DNA from: Bugula neritina
Lineage: Eukaryota; Bryozoa; Gymnolaemata; Cheilostomatida; Bugulidae
Assembly: GCA_964035545.1 (NCBI GenBank)
Contig: OZ037771.1
Span: forward strand, 8,420,408-8,480,407
DNA: 60,000 nt
Direction: 5' to 3'
Shown: positions 1-11,600 of the stretch, one piece after another
Position numbering within the stretch: position 1 is the first letter of the stretch
Layout: every line of letters begins with the position of its first letter
Made by a program: the position numbers and the translations under genes
The notes under the pieces: model-generated
Database searches by the model: none
Seen by the model: the letters and a program-made list of their open reading frames with translations, nothing else
Told to the model about the DNA's origin: nothing

Positions 1-980
1 CAATAAACACAGTCGATGATTTTTCGTCTGTCTTCCAGCGACCGGAGTCCTAACTCATCCCTCTATATCATGCACCTTACTTCCAGCCGCAGGAAGGGGT
101 ACCTCAGGGATCAGTTCTCGGGCCTGTGCTTTTCCTGATATTTATCAATGACCTTCCAAACGAGGTAGATTGCCCAGTCGCCCTATTTGCAGACGACACC
201 TTAATGTACCAGACCATCACAAGCCAGCAGGACACAGCCCGTTTTCAGCACAACCTGAACTCTTTGGACTCCTGGGCATGTAGGATGGGTATGTCTTTCA
301 ATGTGAAAAAAGCAAGATCATCATCTTCAGTAACAAGAAATTCACACATAACTATCCACTTGGAGGCCAGACTCTCGCAGTTGTTGACCACGCGTTGTAT
401 CTTGGTGTCACAATACAATCAGACCTGAAGTTCGACATGCATATCCAGCAGAAATTACTCACAGCAAAACGACAACTCGGGATGATTAAAAGGGCACTGT
501 ATTGGGCACCAGAAAAGGTGAAGTTAATAGCATACAAAGCCCTGTGTCGTCCTCACCTAGAATATGCTGCTGCTGTGTGGGACCCTAGCTCCAAGAAGGC
601 TGTAGTAGATATTGAGCAAGTGCAAGAGCAGACTGTGAGATTTGTGGCAGGTATTAAAGGCAGGGGTGACTCAGATGAGGCAAGATCTAGGCTTGGATTA
701 ACCCCCCTGCAAAACAGGCGCAAAGACCTACGACTTAGTCTCTTGATGCGGATCCTGGCCAAAGAGGAATATCATCCTTCACTCTCAAAATCGTATGAAC
801 ACCTCATCGACCAGCCCACTACATCAGTTACCACCAGGTCCCAGTCAAATGACATGCCCACCACTTTTAGGACTAACACCTCACTATTTCATGCCAGCTT
901 CCTACCCAGAACAATACGTGATATGAAAATAACATCAAAATGCTGCTCACAGACAGGCCTCATAAGGCCCTGTACTGGCA
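1..980 (+). pseudogene. Non-LTR retrotransposon reverse transcriptase remnant, copy A
   Basis: Remnant of the reverse transcriptase C-terminal half. From about 84 the + frame reads GVPQGSVLGPVLFLIFINDLP, the usual non-LTR RT block, then the catalytic LFADDTLMYQ motif at about 184-213. Near 305-312 the reading frame shifts by one base; the thumb and C-terminal part (LGVTIQSDLKF, YKALCRPHLEYAAAVWDP, SFLPRTIRDMKI) continues in another frame to about 930. The frameshift and missing 5' half mean it is dead. The spacing resembles CR1/L2/Jockey-type elements of invertebrates; I cannot fix the clade. A second diverged copy lies on the - strand at 34412-35200. Confidence 0.85.
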
Positions 981-1366
981 CCAAAGTCTTAAAACAGAAC
1001 TGTACTCATGTAATAAAAGTATTAACTACATTTAATAATTCTGTTCACCAAACGAGGCACGTCGCTTACACTAATCTAGTGGTCTAACGTGATTGCGTCT
1101 TCAAGTAAGTATCCCAAACCACATCCGCATAATCGAGTATAGGCCTGATAATATTAATTATATATTGATATATTATTATTATATTTATTGTAAGTGTAAG
1201 TATAACTATGTCTATAGTTTGTACCTATGAGTATAAGTTTATAATAATTATAATAATATTAATAATATATTATTATAATTATAATAATATTTATTTATTT
1301 TTAAATGTTAATGTAATATTTAATTTTATATTGATAATTATAATATTACTATTATTGATACTTCAC

Positions 1367-1598
1367 CTTTACGCAGGCCAAAGGGACCACGGAACTTGTA
1401 ATCATATCCAATGATGTTAGACCTAATATAATTTATTAGCTCAATAGACCCTTTATCTATAGATAGATCAGACGTTGCTAGCAGGTGATGCAAATTTTCA
1501 TCAACAAATTCAAAGTCGTAAAACTTTCTGTGGCCATGCACGTCTACTTCACTCCGAGTCCGTGTACTTAAACTTACTCTTACGCCTTCTGGGAGCAT
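1367..1598 (-). CDS. First coding exon of a probable class-V aminotransferase-fold (NifS/Csd-like) protein, running off the left edge
   Basis: The ATG at 1598-1596 opens a 77-codon exon ending at a donor (AAAG, then GTGAAG) in phase 1. It reads MLPEGVRVSLSTRTRSEV and later ELINYIRSNIIGYDYKF, RGPFGLRK. The block YIRxNxIGxDxxFxxPFGxRx resembles the N-terminal segment of a family of PLP-dependent class-V aminotransferase-like proteins, recognised from memory only. The remaining exons should lie left of base 1; the retrotransposon remnant at 1-980 would then be in the first intron. An A at -3 of the ATG is favourable. Exon reality is more certain than the family name. Confidence 0.5.
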
Positions 1599-4500
1599 TT
1601 TGCGTTCACGTTGTAATTGTATTTCTTATTATAACCTTTGTCTGCCAAAGATTTAGTAAAATTTAATTTAAATTGTAATGATAAAACTTGGTACTTTGTC
1701 ACTTTTTTGGTGCGATTCAAATTTACCCTTTGCTATATTGACTATTTACTTGATTCCAATAACATAGTACTTAAAGACATCAGTTGAGTAAGGTGAAGGA
1801 TAACATAGCCTTAATTTTATTTTGAAAGCTGTTAGCGTCTCGCAATTCAACTGTTGGGCTAACAAAGCAGGAAGCATGAATATAAAATAATAACAAACTA
1901 AAACTGGTGACATTTGGAATTGTAAGTGGTAAACCTCATTCTGCGATCACTCACGATGGCTTGATTAGTTGATGCACCAGAAGGCATTTTTCACATTTGA
2001 ATTTTGAAAAAGAAAATAAAAACTATGCTGTAGAGTAAGACTAGTATCAAAATTCTAAAGTGAGTGGTTTACATAACTCTTGCTCAATAATTATAAATTG
2101 ACAGCTTGAACTTCAACTTGCAACTTTCAGTTTCTACCGTAGCCGTAGGCGTAACTCACAAAATAAATAGAAGATTTAGATTAGCGTCAAGTTTAAGACT
2201 ATCACAGTCATTAAATTCAAGACTAAGAGTAAGTGTTACATGTAACTGTAAGTGTAACGCTAAGTCATCACTCATAACTCATAAGACAAGTGTTATCAAG
2301 TGGGTAATTATAATTGAGTATTATTAAACATTACTTATTAGTTATTAGTATTAGCCTACTATAACTATTAGTACTAGTATTAATATTATCATTAATATTA
2401 GTATTATAATTAGTATCACTATCATTATTTCTAAAGTTACAGGAATCCTATGCTTAAACCTTAGTGGTTTAGGTTAAGAATAAGACTCAGTAGAGTAGCA
2501 AAAGGTAAAGTAAAATATAGGGAAATTTTTAATTTTATGTTACACTTTACGGTCAGTTCTTATCGTAACTATTTTACTTCCAGTTTCTTAGTCGTTCTGT
2601 ATACTTTTTACAATAACAATTATAGTCACAATTATAATAAAAGTCACTATTGTTATTATAGTTACTGTATAACAATAGCTATGGATTTTCCAATTTCATA
2701 TTGAAATATAAGTCTCGATTCTGATTTTCACTTTGATTTTCTCTTGCACCTAATCTTATAGTTGTAAACGAAATTTAAGTTTACACATTATAAACGGTCT
2801 AGCAGTATTTGTATTGATATATTTGAATTCCATCTTTTTATTCCTCAACAGAATGTTTAACTTAGGGCTTGTATGCATATCGAGACTTTAAATGTTAATA
2901 TAGTTCATATTTTATTAAATGTGGTTCTAAGTCACAACTAGTAAATTATTTAAGGCTAAGCAAGTCAAACTATGGTTTAGATAAGAACTTCTGAATCTGA
3001 ATAAAGTCAGCTAATGACTGCTGTCATTTACATTGTGTATTTATTTGAACAACTGTAAAGTAACTGTGGTTTTCAAAAACTAGTTGAAGTTCGCTTGCTA
3101 TAAACTCTGAAAACCAGGTCAGACAATTTGAGACTTGTTGAAAGACTGTCAGGAATTTTAGTTCAAATACGCTGCTTACAAGTGCAAGTCAATTCACTAA
3201 CTGTATTGAGACAACTTGAACGTGACTTTAACCCAACTCCGCAATTTATGTTTGTTTTTCTGCAGCTGAACCTTTGGCTATGCTTGTTAGCTCTACTTTA
3301 TGATTATATATTGCATACTTGATGTTAAATTGTACTTGTTATAATGCTTTGCATTGACTACTAGATAATTGCAATGATAAGCATGCAAGTGTCTATAAGT
3401 CAGTATAAAATCATATTATTGCTTATAAATCTAGGTTTAAAAAACTGTAACGCAAATACTGACAGTCAAACTGTGAATTACTAGTGGCATTGCAATTGTT
3501 GAAGATTAGTTAAAATTGAATACTATCAAAAATTATTACATCGAGTATTTGCAATCATTTGTTATAATAATATATCCATTTTTATAAATATAGGTATACA
3601 TTATATAGTATGTATTATATGTATACATAATATAACTTTTAATAAATATTTATAAATTTGAATAACTACTAACTTAGATTTCTAACCCAAAATGTATTGA
3701 TGTTAATCGAATTAAAATTTAGAAATGAAAATACACCATTTAGAATGAAAAAAAATGTTTTTAGATGAAAAAGGTTATATTTGCTAGTCGCTACACATTA
3801 TATATTTTTTGTAGCTATATTATTTATTTTCTGTCAAATTATGCTTTGATGACTTATTTGTAACATTTAGTATGCGCAAAATGGGATTCAGTGGAAGGTG
3901 CTTTAATCGGCAAGATATTTGTGTTTGGAAATTGGTCGTAAAATTTTCTGGACTTATATTTAAAAATATATTATGCTAATTAGGAGTTATTTAAGTTGTA
4001 TTTTTATTCATTTTAATTTGGTCTCTTGAACATTTGTTTTAAATATATTAACATTACTCATATGAATTTTCTTTCAATTTTTGCTTTGGAAAATATGTAT
4101 AGCTAACCAATTAACTTCTTTTTCATGGGGTAATTTCTTTTTTGGTTTAGAAGGCTAGGCTGTGTGGCCTTAATGTATTTGGCATATCTCTAGAAAGATA
4201 GCAATACTTGAACTCTGAAATAACTTAGATAACATGCTTTTCTAGTATTGTAATTATTTATTATTTGGAAAAACAAATATAGCCCACTACACCAGCTACT
4301 TGTCATTTTTATTGTTGATCAGATTAGATAACCAATTCTAATTGGTCAACTGTTGAGCCAATCAGAGAGTGATACACTAAACACTTCAATCTAGTTCTAT
4401 TTTAAGGGTACTAACATACTACTTTTAAGCTGTGCTTAAGTATCAATATTATCAAGCTCTCTGTGTCTTATTGATAGTTTTATTTTTATGAGTTAGAGTG

Positions 4501-4880
4501 TTAGTTTATCGTATACACATTAGCAGCTCATAAAGCTGATGTATTACAGTGACAATAACGTACGAGTTTATCATTCTATTCAATGCAGTGTTAGCCTGTA
4601 GCTTCCTCATGAAAGTTCAATGTTTACAAATATCATTGACAGAGCTCTTACTTTGTTGTATTCTCACCTTTTCACATAACCTTGATACAAGCTAGTAAAA
4701 GTTTATATGCTAGTTTGTATGAACCATTAAGTCATGTGACTACTCAAATTAGCAGCTCCTACATTAGTGACATGAAAATAGTGAGAAACAACATGCATCA
4801 TAGACTGACTTTTGTTCCTCTAACTGCTCAGCTCTGAAATAACCTGGTGGTTGTTCTGTAAATTTTTCTTCTTGTCTCAG
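1599..4880. other. AT-rich intergenic region between two divergent genes
   Basis: No convincing exon, RNA gene or transposon found. It separates the minus-strand exon ending at 1598 from the SHIP gene starting at 4887, so it should hold both promoters. Short ATT/TA-rich stretches occur near 2340-2420 and 3590-3660. The base just before 4881 is the end of a good acceptor (pyrimidine tract then CAG), so at least one noncoding SHIP exon probably lies somewhere in this stretch or further left. I could not locate it. Confidence 0.5.
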
Positions 4881-4886
4881 AGTCAC

Positions 4887-5647
4887 ATGGATTGCCCTTA
4901 CTACCATGGAAATATTGATGGCGGGGAGGCTGAGAGACGTCTCTTACAGCACACGGGTAAAGACGGCACCTTCTTGTTTAGGGACAGTGGTAGTATCAAA
5001 GGAGCCTACATTCTTTGCTTACTGTAAGTCAGCATTACTGGTATGTTACTGCACGTTATATGATAATACAATATACAATAGTATAGCAGGCTAGCAATAT
5101 ACTTTGTTACCCATAATATGTAATATAGTTGAATAGTAATATACATATTACATAATATGACATGGTAAACTAGTAATATATGATAATATAATAGCAAGCT
5201 AAAAACATATTGTGTTTGCAGGCACGAACGCAAAGTATATCAATACAGAGTGCTGACAGATAAAAACAAGAAGCTTTTTATTGAGGTAAGAGGATATAAC
5301 TACCAATAGATATTCTATAAGTACCAAAATTATTATAGCTGTAGTGATAAACCTAATTGTCTTGCCTTAGTATGATTGTATATTAGCTGACTTGAGTACA
5401 AAGTTACCTGGTGGCAGTGGGTACACCTATTACGTGTCAGTTTGTTAACCTTGCAGTTGGCTGCTCTAGCTCTTGCTGCTGTATAATATTTTTTAGTCAG
5501 TAACGAACCGTTCGGCTCGCCAGATGAGCACCCTGAATGAACTGGTGGAGTTTTACCTCTCCAAAGGCATTAGCAACGGCTTGAAAACGTCCTTGGTTAG
5601 GGGGGTGCGACGAGAAGGGATGGAGTTATCTGACAGTGATGACACAG
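4887..5647 (+). CDS. SHIP exons 1-3: N-terminal SH2 domain
   Basis: The protein starts MDCPYYHGNIDGGEAERRLL, then TGKDGTFLFRDSGSIKGAYI; Arg32 in FLFRDS is the phosphotyrosine-binding arginine of the FLVRES motif. Exon 2 supplies HERKVYQYRVLTDKNKKLFI and exon 3 the end of the domain (LNELVEFYLSKGI). The ATG at 4887 was chosen because it lines up with the known SHIP N-terminus and lies six bases after a splice acceptor. Exon 3 must start at 5497: the alternative AG four bases later would put a TAA stop in frame. Confidence 0.9.
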
Positions 5648-8600
5648 GTGTGTGTTACTCTGTATTGTACTGTATCATACATATTACATAGTGTGTACTA
5701 TATTGTATAATACATATTACATAGTATGCACTATATCGTATAATACATATTACATAGTATGCACTATATCGTATAATACATATTACATAGTATGCACTAT
5801 ATCGTATAATACATATTACATAGTATGTATTATATCGTATAATACATATTGCATAGTGTGTACTATATTATATATTACATATTACATAGTGTGCACTATA
5901 TTTTACCATAGGTATTACATAGTGTGTATAGATAATAGAGAGAACAAATATTCCTCCTAATGCAATCACTACCTGGTCTATTTATCACAGAAAGGATGTG
6001 AACAAGGGTTATCCAGACATACCTTATATAATATCATTCTAATGCCTGGTTCACTAATGATACTTTTTATTCATTCTATTTATTATCTCTGTTGGTGTGA
6101 AAGCTATTGAAACCCTTTTGATGTTTCACATAAATAATTATTGTCTGATTCACTCCATGGTTACTTTATTCTATTCTTCAATATAGCACTTGATTTACTA
6201 CAGGGTAGCATCTCAACTTAATGACTGTTTAACATTTCCCGTATGTTCTGCGAGTCTGCGTAAATGGCTGCAATCATCAGACAGACAGACAGACACCAAT
6301 CTTCGACAAGATATTTTCTTCTATTTTGCAGAAGATGACGAAGCCTATGTGGACACAAAATATATATTCGGATCAGAAAAGGACCAACCAGATTTCATCA
6401 TGTCCACCGCCCACCAGTCCCGACAAAAGAGTGTTCATATATACTCGGAGCCAACCATTGACCAGGCGGCTCCTTTGAGTCGTTCTCCTCACCTTCAGCT
6501 CATTCGTACTTATCACGATCAGCTGGCTCAAGCTGATAGGTCCAGGTAAGTCACCATTTATTCTCAACTACTGCATTTTGTGTTATAGTACAAGCTGATA
6601 GGTCCAGGTAAGTCACCATTTATTCTCAACTACTGCATTTTGTGTTATAGTACATAGCGTCATCTTCCCAGTCTTCATGTTAGCTGTTTTACGACTTTAG
6701 ATCAGTTTATAATGGTTGTCATACGAGTTGTATTCATAGGAAGTCTGACTCATTCCACATCTGGTTAGTTGCTGGTTTAAATTATGTTGTACTGTGTTTA
6801 ATATGGAAATTAAAGATTTGGGAAGGTTTGCTGCACTTGAACTTTGTTTTACGTAGCTTATTACTGTTCTAGTTTGAAACATACATATCTATTTTTAGCT
6901 CGTTGCTAGATTACTACATAGTTTCTATAAGCCTGGTAAATCTTTGGTTTGAAAGTTTATGCTGTCCGTAATTTTGCAGTAAAATTGTTTTCAATGCTGT
7001 GAGTTTGAGAGAAATGAAAGCAAGTGTTGCGTGCTTGCTAACTCTAGTGCGTGCAGGTAACACATTTGATGTAGACTGTTGTATTTGTGTGTGTGGATAT
7101 AAACTTGGTGCTAGCTGGTTTGGTGCTATAGTATGGTACTGCAGTGTGTTGCGTTGCTCTTCTACAGGGTGAGTCCCGAGTTTGTGCGGAGAGTACAAAA
7201 CTACATAGACCGAGATCTCTTAACGGATGTTACAGACATATCTAAAGGGGAGTCCAAGCTCTCCTCCAACCACATTCCTAAATTGAAATCTCTTGTTGTT
7301 GAAGAGTCTGCATCATTGCAAAGGCTAGTACTGGTTGTTCTGCTTATTTTTATATCAAATATTAAGAGATGACATCCTTGTGAGAAGTAGAATTTAGCTA
7401 AGTTATGTTAAAAGTTGTTTGTACAGTATTAGACATTTAACAATTTATATCAGATTTCTTATTTATCTAATAAATTTAAAGTATGCTGTAGAAGTTTACT
7501 AAGCTCTTGTCTTGAACAAAGTTGTGGGTTTTCTACATGAAAAAGACGTTGTTGGCCTTATTCTTTTTCTGCCAAATGGAACAGCTGGTTTCTATCAATT
7601 GCTGTACAGGCTTCATCAGAGATACAAATATATACTATCCGTGCAAAATTCAATCTATTCGAATTATTTTGAGGACAAGAATTTTTTGTTTTTCAAGAAT
7701 GAAATGGAAGCAAGTGTTGTATGTCTGAATACATATATAGGAAGTAGGTACACACGCATATGTTCATTAGTTTCTTATTGTTTTGGTCTGTAGGCAGTTG
7801 ATGGACTTTCAAGAGAAAGTAACTTTGCTCCGAGAGGTTTTGGCGAAACCTGGGGCAGATGTAAAGCAAAAGGTGTATATCCTGATTTTGTTACCATAAT
7901 TTCCTCCTTGTTACCAGTGCTGTAGAATACTTCATATGCTGAGCACCCTGTGTTGCTCCTCTCTAACCATCTCACGTTCTCTGTAACAGGCAAAAGTGGA
8001 TAGTAAAAGTCAGTTCAGCAATCTGATTGGTCAACTTTCTCAAATGAAGCAGGAGATCTGTACTTTGGAGATGGAGGCAGTAAGCTCATACACAGAAGCT
8101 GTTGTAAGAAAGAGTAAAGAGTGTGCAGCTGCTGGAAGTCATGCTGAAATCCCACCCACCACGTTCAAAGTGAGTTCTTCACTGAGTTTTGCTCTGAATA
8201 TTTTCTGGGAGTATAAAACAGATATGAAGTACATTATAGGCAATAAAAACCGGTGCTGATTAGCTTTGTTATGTAATAGCCAAAGTAAGAGCATCACAAA
8301 GTAATGGTGACCCAGACTATTATTTTCTTGGCACAAAATATACATGTATTTTATATGCATCTCCTTCTCTTCCCTGCTGTGTATGTCACGTGATACACAC
8401 ACATGTATGTCACATGGTACACATACATGTATGTCACATGGTACACACACATGTATGTCACATGATACACACACATGTATGTCACATGATACACACACAT
8501 GTATGTCACATGGTACACATGTATGTCACATGATACACCCACATGTATGTCACATGATACACACACATGTATGTCACATGATACACACATACATGTATGT

Positions 8601-11600
8601 CACATGGTACACATACATGTATGTCACATGGTACACACACATGTATGTCACATGGTACACACACATGTATGTCACATGATACACACACATGTATGTCACA
8701 TGATACACATACATGTATGTCACATGGTACACACACATGTATGTCACATGATGCACACACATGTATGTCACATGGTACACACACATGTATGTCACATGAT
8801 ACACACATGTATGTCACATGATACACATACATGTATGTCACATGGTACACACACATGTATGTCACATGATACACACACATGTATGTCACATGATACACAC
8901 ACATGTATGTCACATGATACACACACATGTATGTCACGTGATACACACACACATGTATGTCACATGGTACACACACCTGTATATCACATGATACACATAC
9001 ATGTATGTCACATGGTACACACACATGTATGTCACATGGTACACACACATGTATGTCACATGGTACACATGTATGTCACATGGTACACATGTATGTCACA
9101 TGATACACCCACATGTATGTCACATGATACACACACACATGTATGTCACATGATACACACACATGTATGTCACATGATACACACACATGTATGTCATATG
9201 GTACACACACCTGTAGATCACATGATACACATACATGTATGTCACATGATACACACACATGTATGTCACATGATACACAGCTGTGACTGTGCTGCAGGTT
9301 ACATCTGCAGTTAAAGCGTTGCTGAGTGGACCATCCAATTTATCACTTATAGTAGACGTAAATAAAGGTTTTCTGCACATTATCAAGGACTCTTCTCAAT
9401 CAGCTGAAGTTGGAAATAAATTTTCTTCTGAAAAAAGTAAGGAACAGCAAATCCTTTTTTTATTTTTGGTGTATCTGGTTTAATTAGCACACCTAATAGT
9501 GGTTCATATATAATAGCAGTTTATGTTTATGCCTGATATTAATTTCTTGGATGCATTCTTTGATCATATCAAACTGTTGACCATGTTACCAAAAGGGAGG
9601 AAAGTTTAGCTACTTGAGATACATGCGCACACACACCCACACGCACAAAACACACACACACACACACACACACACATCTGTAGTTAAATGCCCCGTATTT
9701 TGCTAGTTTTACAGATTATCAAATCCACTACTAACTCTTGTCTCTTGGAGCTGCTGATAGAAGGTCGCAAGAAAGATGCCTTCTGCTTTGAGAACATCAG
9801 GGAGAGAGAGCATTTCTGTCAGTTGGTGCAGCAGTTGAAGAAAGTTCACAACAAGGAGGTGGATGTTGATAGCATATCAATATTCTGTGGAACCTGGAAT
9901 ATGGGTGAGTTTGTCTGTCTGTCTGTCTGTCCACTGCCTGTGTCATGTGCGGGTGGTGAGTTTCTGCGTGAGTGATCCTCAGTTCTATCAAACTTATCTA
10001 TCTCTCCTTGTCTCCTGTTATATTGGTTATGGTTAAAAGTGAAAGGCAAAACTTACATATAACAACATCATCATTATGATAAGGCTCTATGGCGCAATAG
10101 TGCTGCAGTTAGTTGAGGCAATGTGTCTGTAGCAATGAGACTGAGTTATTTAATGTCGACCTATTTGGTGTCACACCATATTTGTTTTGGTCTTCCTCTA
10201 GCTTATTTCCCTTCCGTTCTCTTTTCTGATATTATTCTAATGTCCTCTTTGCTTTCTTTTATGTCTAACATCACCATACCACTCTATTCTCTTTCTCATT
10301 AGATCTTTTATTAGCATCACTCCAGCCTTCTGCTCTGGTATTCTTACCTTTGTTATAGCTTATTCACAGGCAGTACCTTGACATTCACATCTCACAAGAA
10401 GTCCTCTTGTTAGCCAGATGTCCTGTGATCAGCCGTGTCCGTTTCCATACAAAATAACAGGTTTTATTACCATTATGTTATAGCTTAGTAGGCATCTTTT
10501 TTTCACATAGTACCTCAGTCTTTTTCTATTTGTTCCACACTCAAAACATTTTCACTTCTATCTCTTTACCACAACCTCCATCTTGGTAGATTGAGAAGTT
10601 CTGATGGCTTTGCAGTTTTTTAATTTATTTAAACTTTCCCTCCTAATCTTCATGTAGTCAGTCACTTACTATATTATACTATATCCTATATACTTTTACT
10701 ATAATTATTATACTATAGTTACTACACAAACTGTAAATTCTATATACTTGTACTATATATGCTATGCATACTATACTATGCATATTATACTGTCCATGTC
10801 GTACATACTATACTTACCATACATACTCTAATACTGTACCTACCATACATTGAGGCGTTTTCTCTCCTTTTTTTGTAAAACAACAGGTTATTTATGACAT
10901 GCAATTTGCATTTTAATGCTAACTAGTTCTCCAGTTTGAACTAATGCATTATAAATTGTTTTAAGCAGCTACTTCAGTATGTACACCTATGTACAAGTGA
11001 GTAGTTTTATCGTCAAGTAGTTATCCACCCCCTTGTGTAGAGAATGCAACTACTTTCTTTCAGTTACTCCTGTCTACTACAATCTTAGTTTATACCTTTT
11101 TTGGTTCATTATTGCCCATGCGTTAAATACACATTATATTGTATTAACTATATTGTAATATTATTCTTATTATGTTATATTTTGTATAATTGCTGATACA
11201 GCAACATATCAACTCAACAGCTTTTAGTTATGAGATGCCTGCATGATTGGAATGTTATCAATTGTTTATTTTATGTTGTAAAAACTATTTTTATTTTTAT
11301 CGATTAACATGATTCTATTGTTTTTATTTTTATCGATTGATGATATCCATTTATTGGTTCTTGATTTTGTTATTAGTTTATAACTGTTATGTTTCAAATA
11401 GGTAAAAAAATAGCACTAAGATTTCTCTACAAATAGCACTTTAAAAGCAGCAAGGTGAATGATTTTTCACTTCATAAGTATTTTAATTTTTGATTTTGAA
11501 GGTAATGAATTGCCACCACAACTTGGCCTTCAACCCTGGCTGAAATCTCAGGGGTCAGGCAAGACAAGGGTAACATCGTTAGCCCCAGAGCCTCATGATC

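Noticed and set aside
8344-9386. Open frames rich in Cys-His or Thr-Cys-Met-Ser words, superficially zinc-finger-like
   Set aside because: Translations of the 24-bp minisatellite; the residues repeat with the DNA unit and do not form finger spacing.
9715-9904. Exon 9 starting at the TTTTACAG acceptor
   Set aside because: It looks stronger, but it puts the exon out of phase with exon 8; the upstream GCTAG keeps the frame and restores ILQIIKST.
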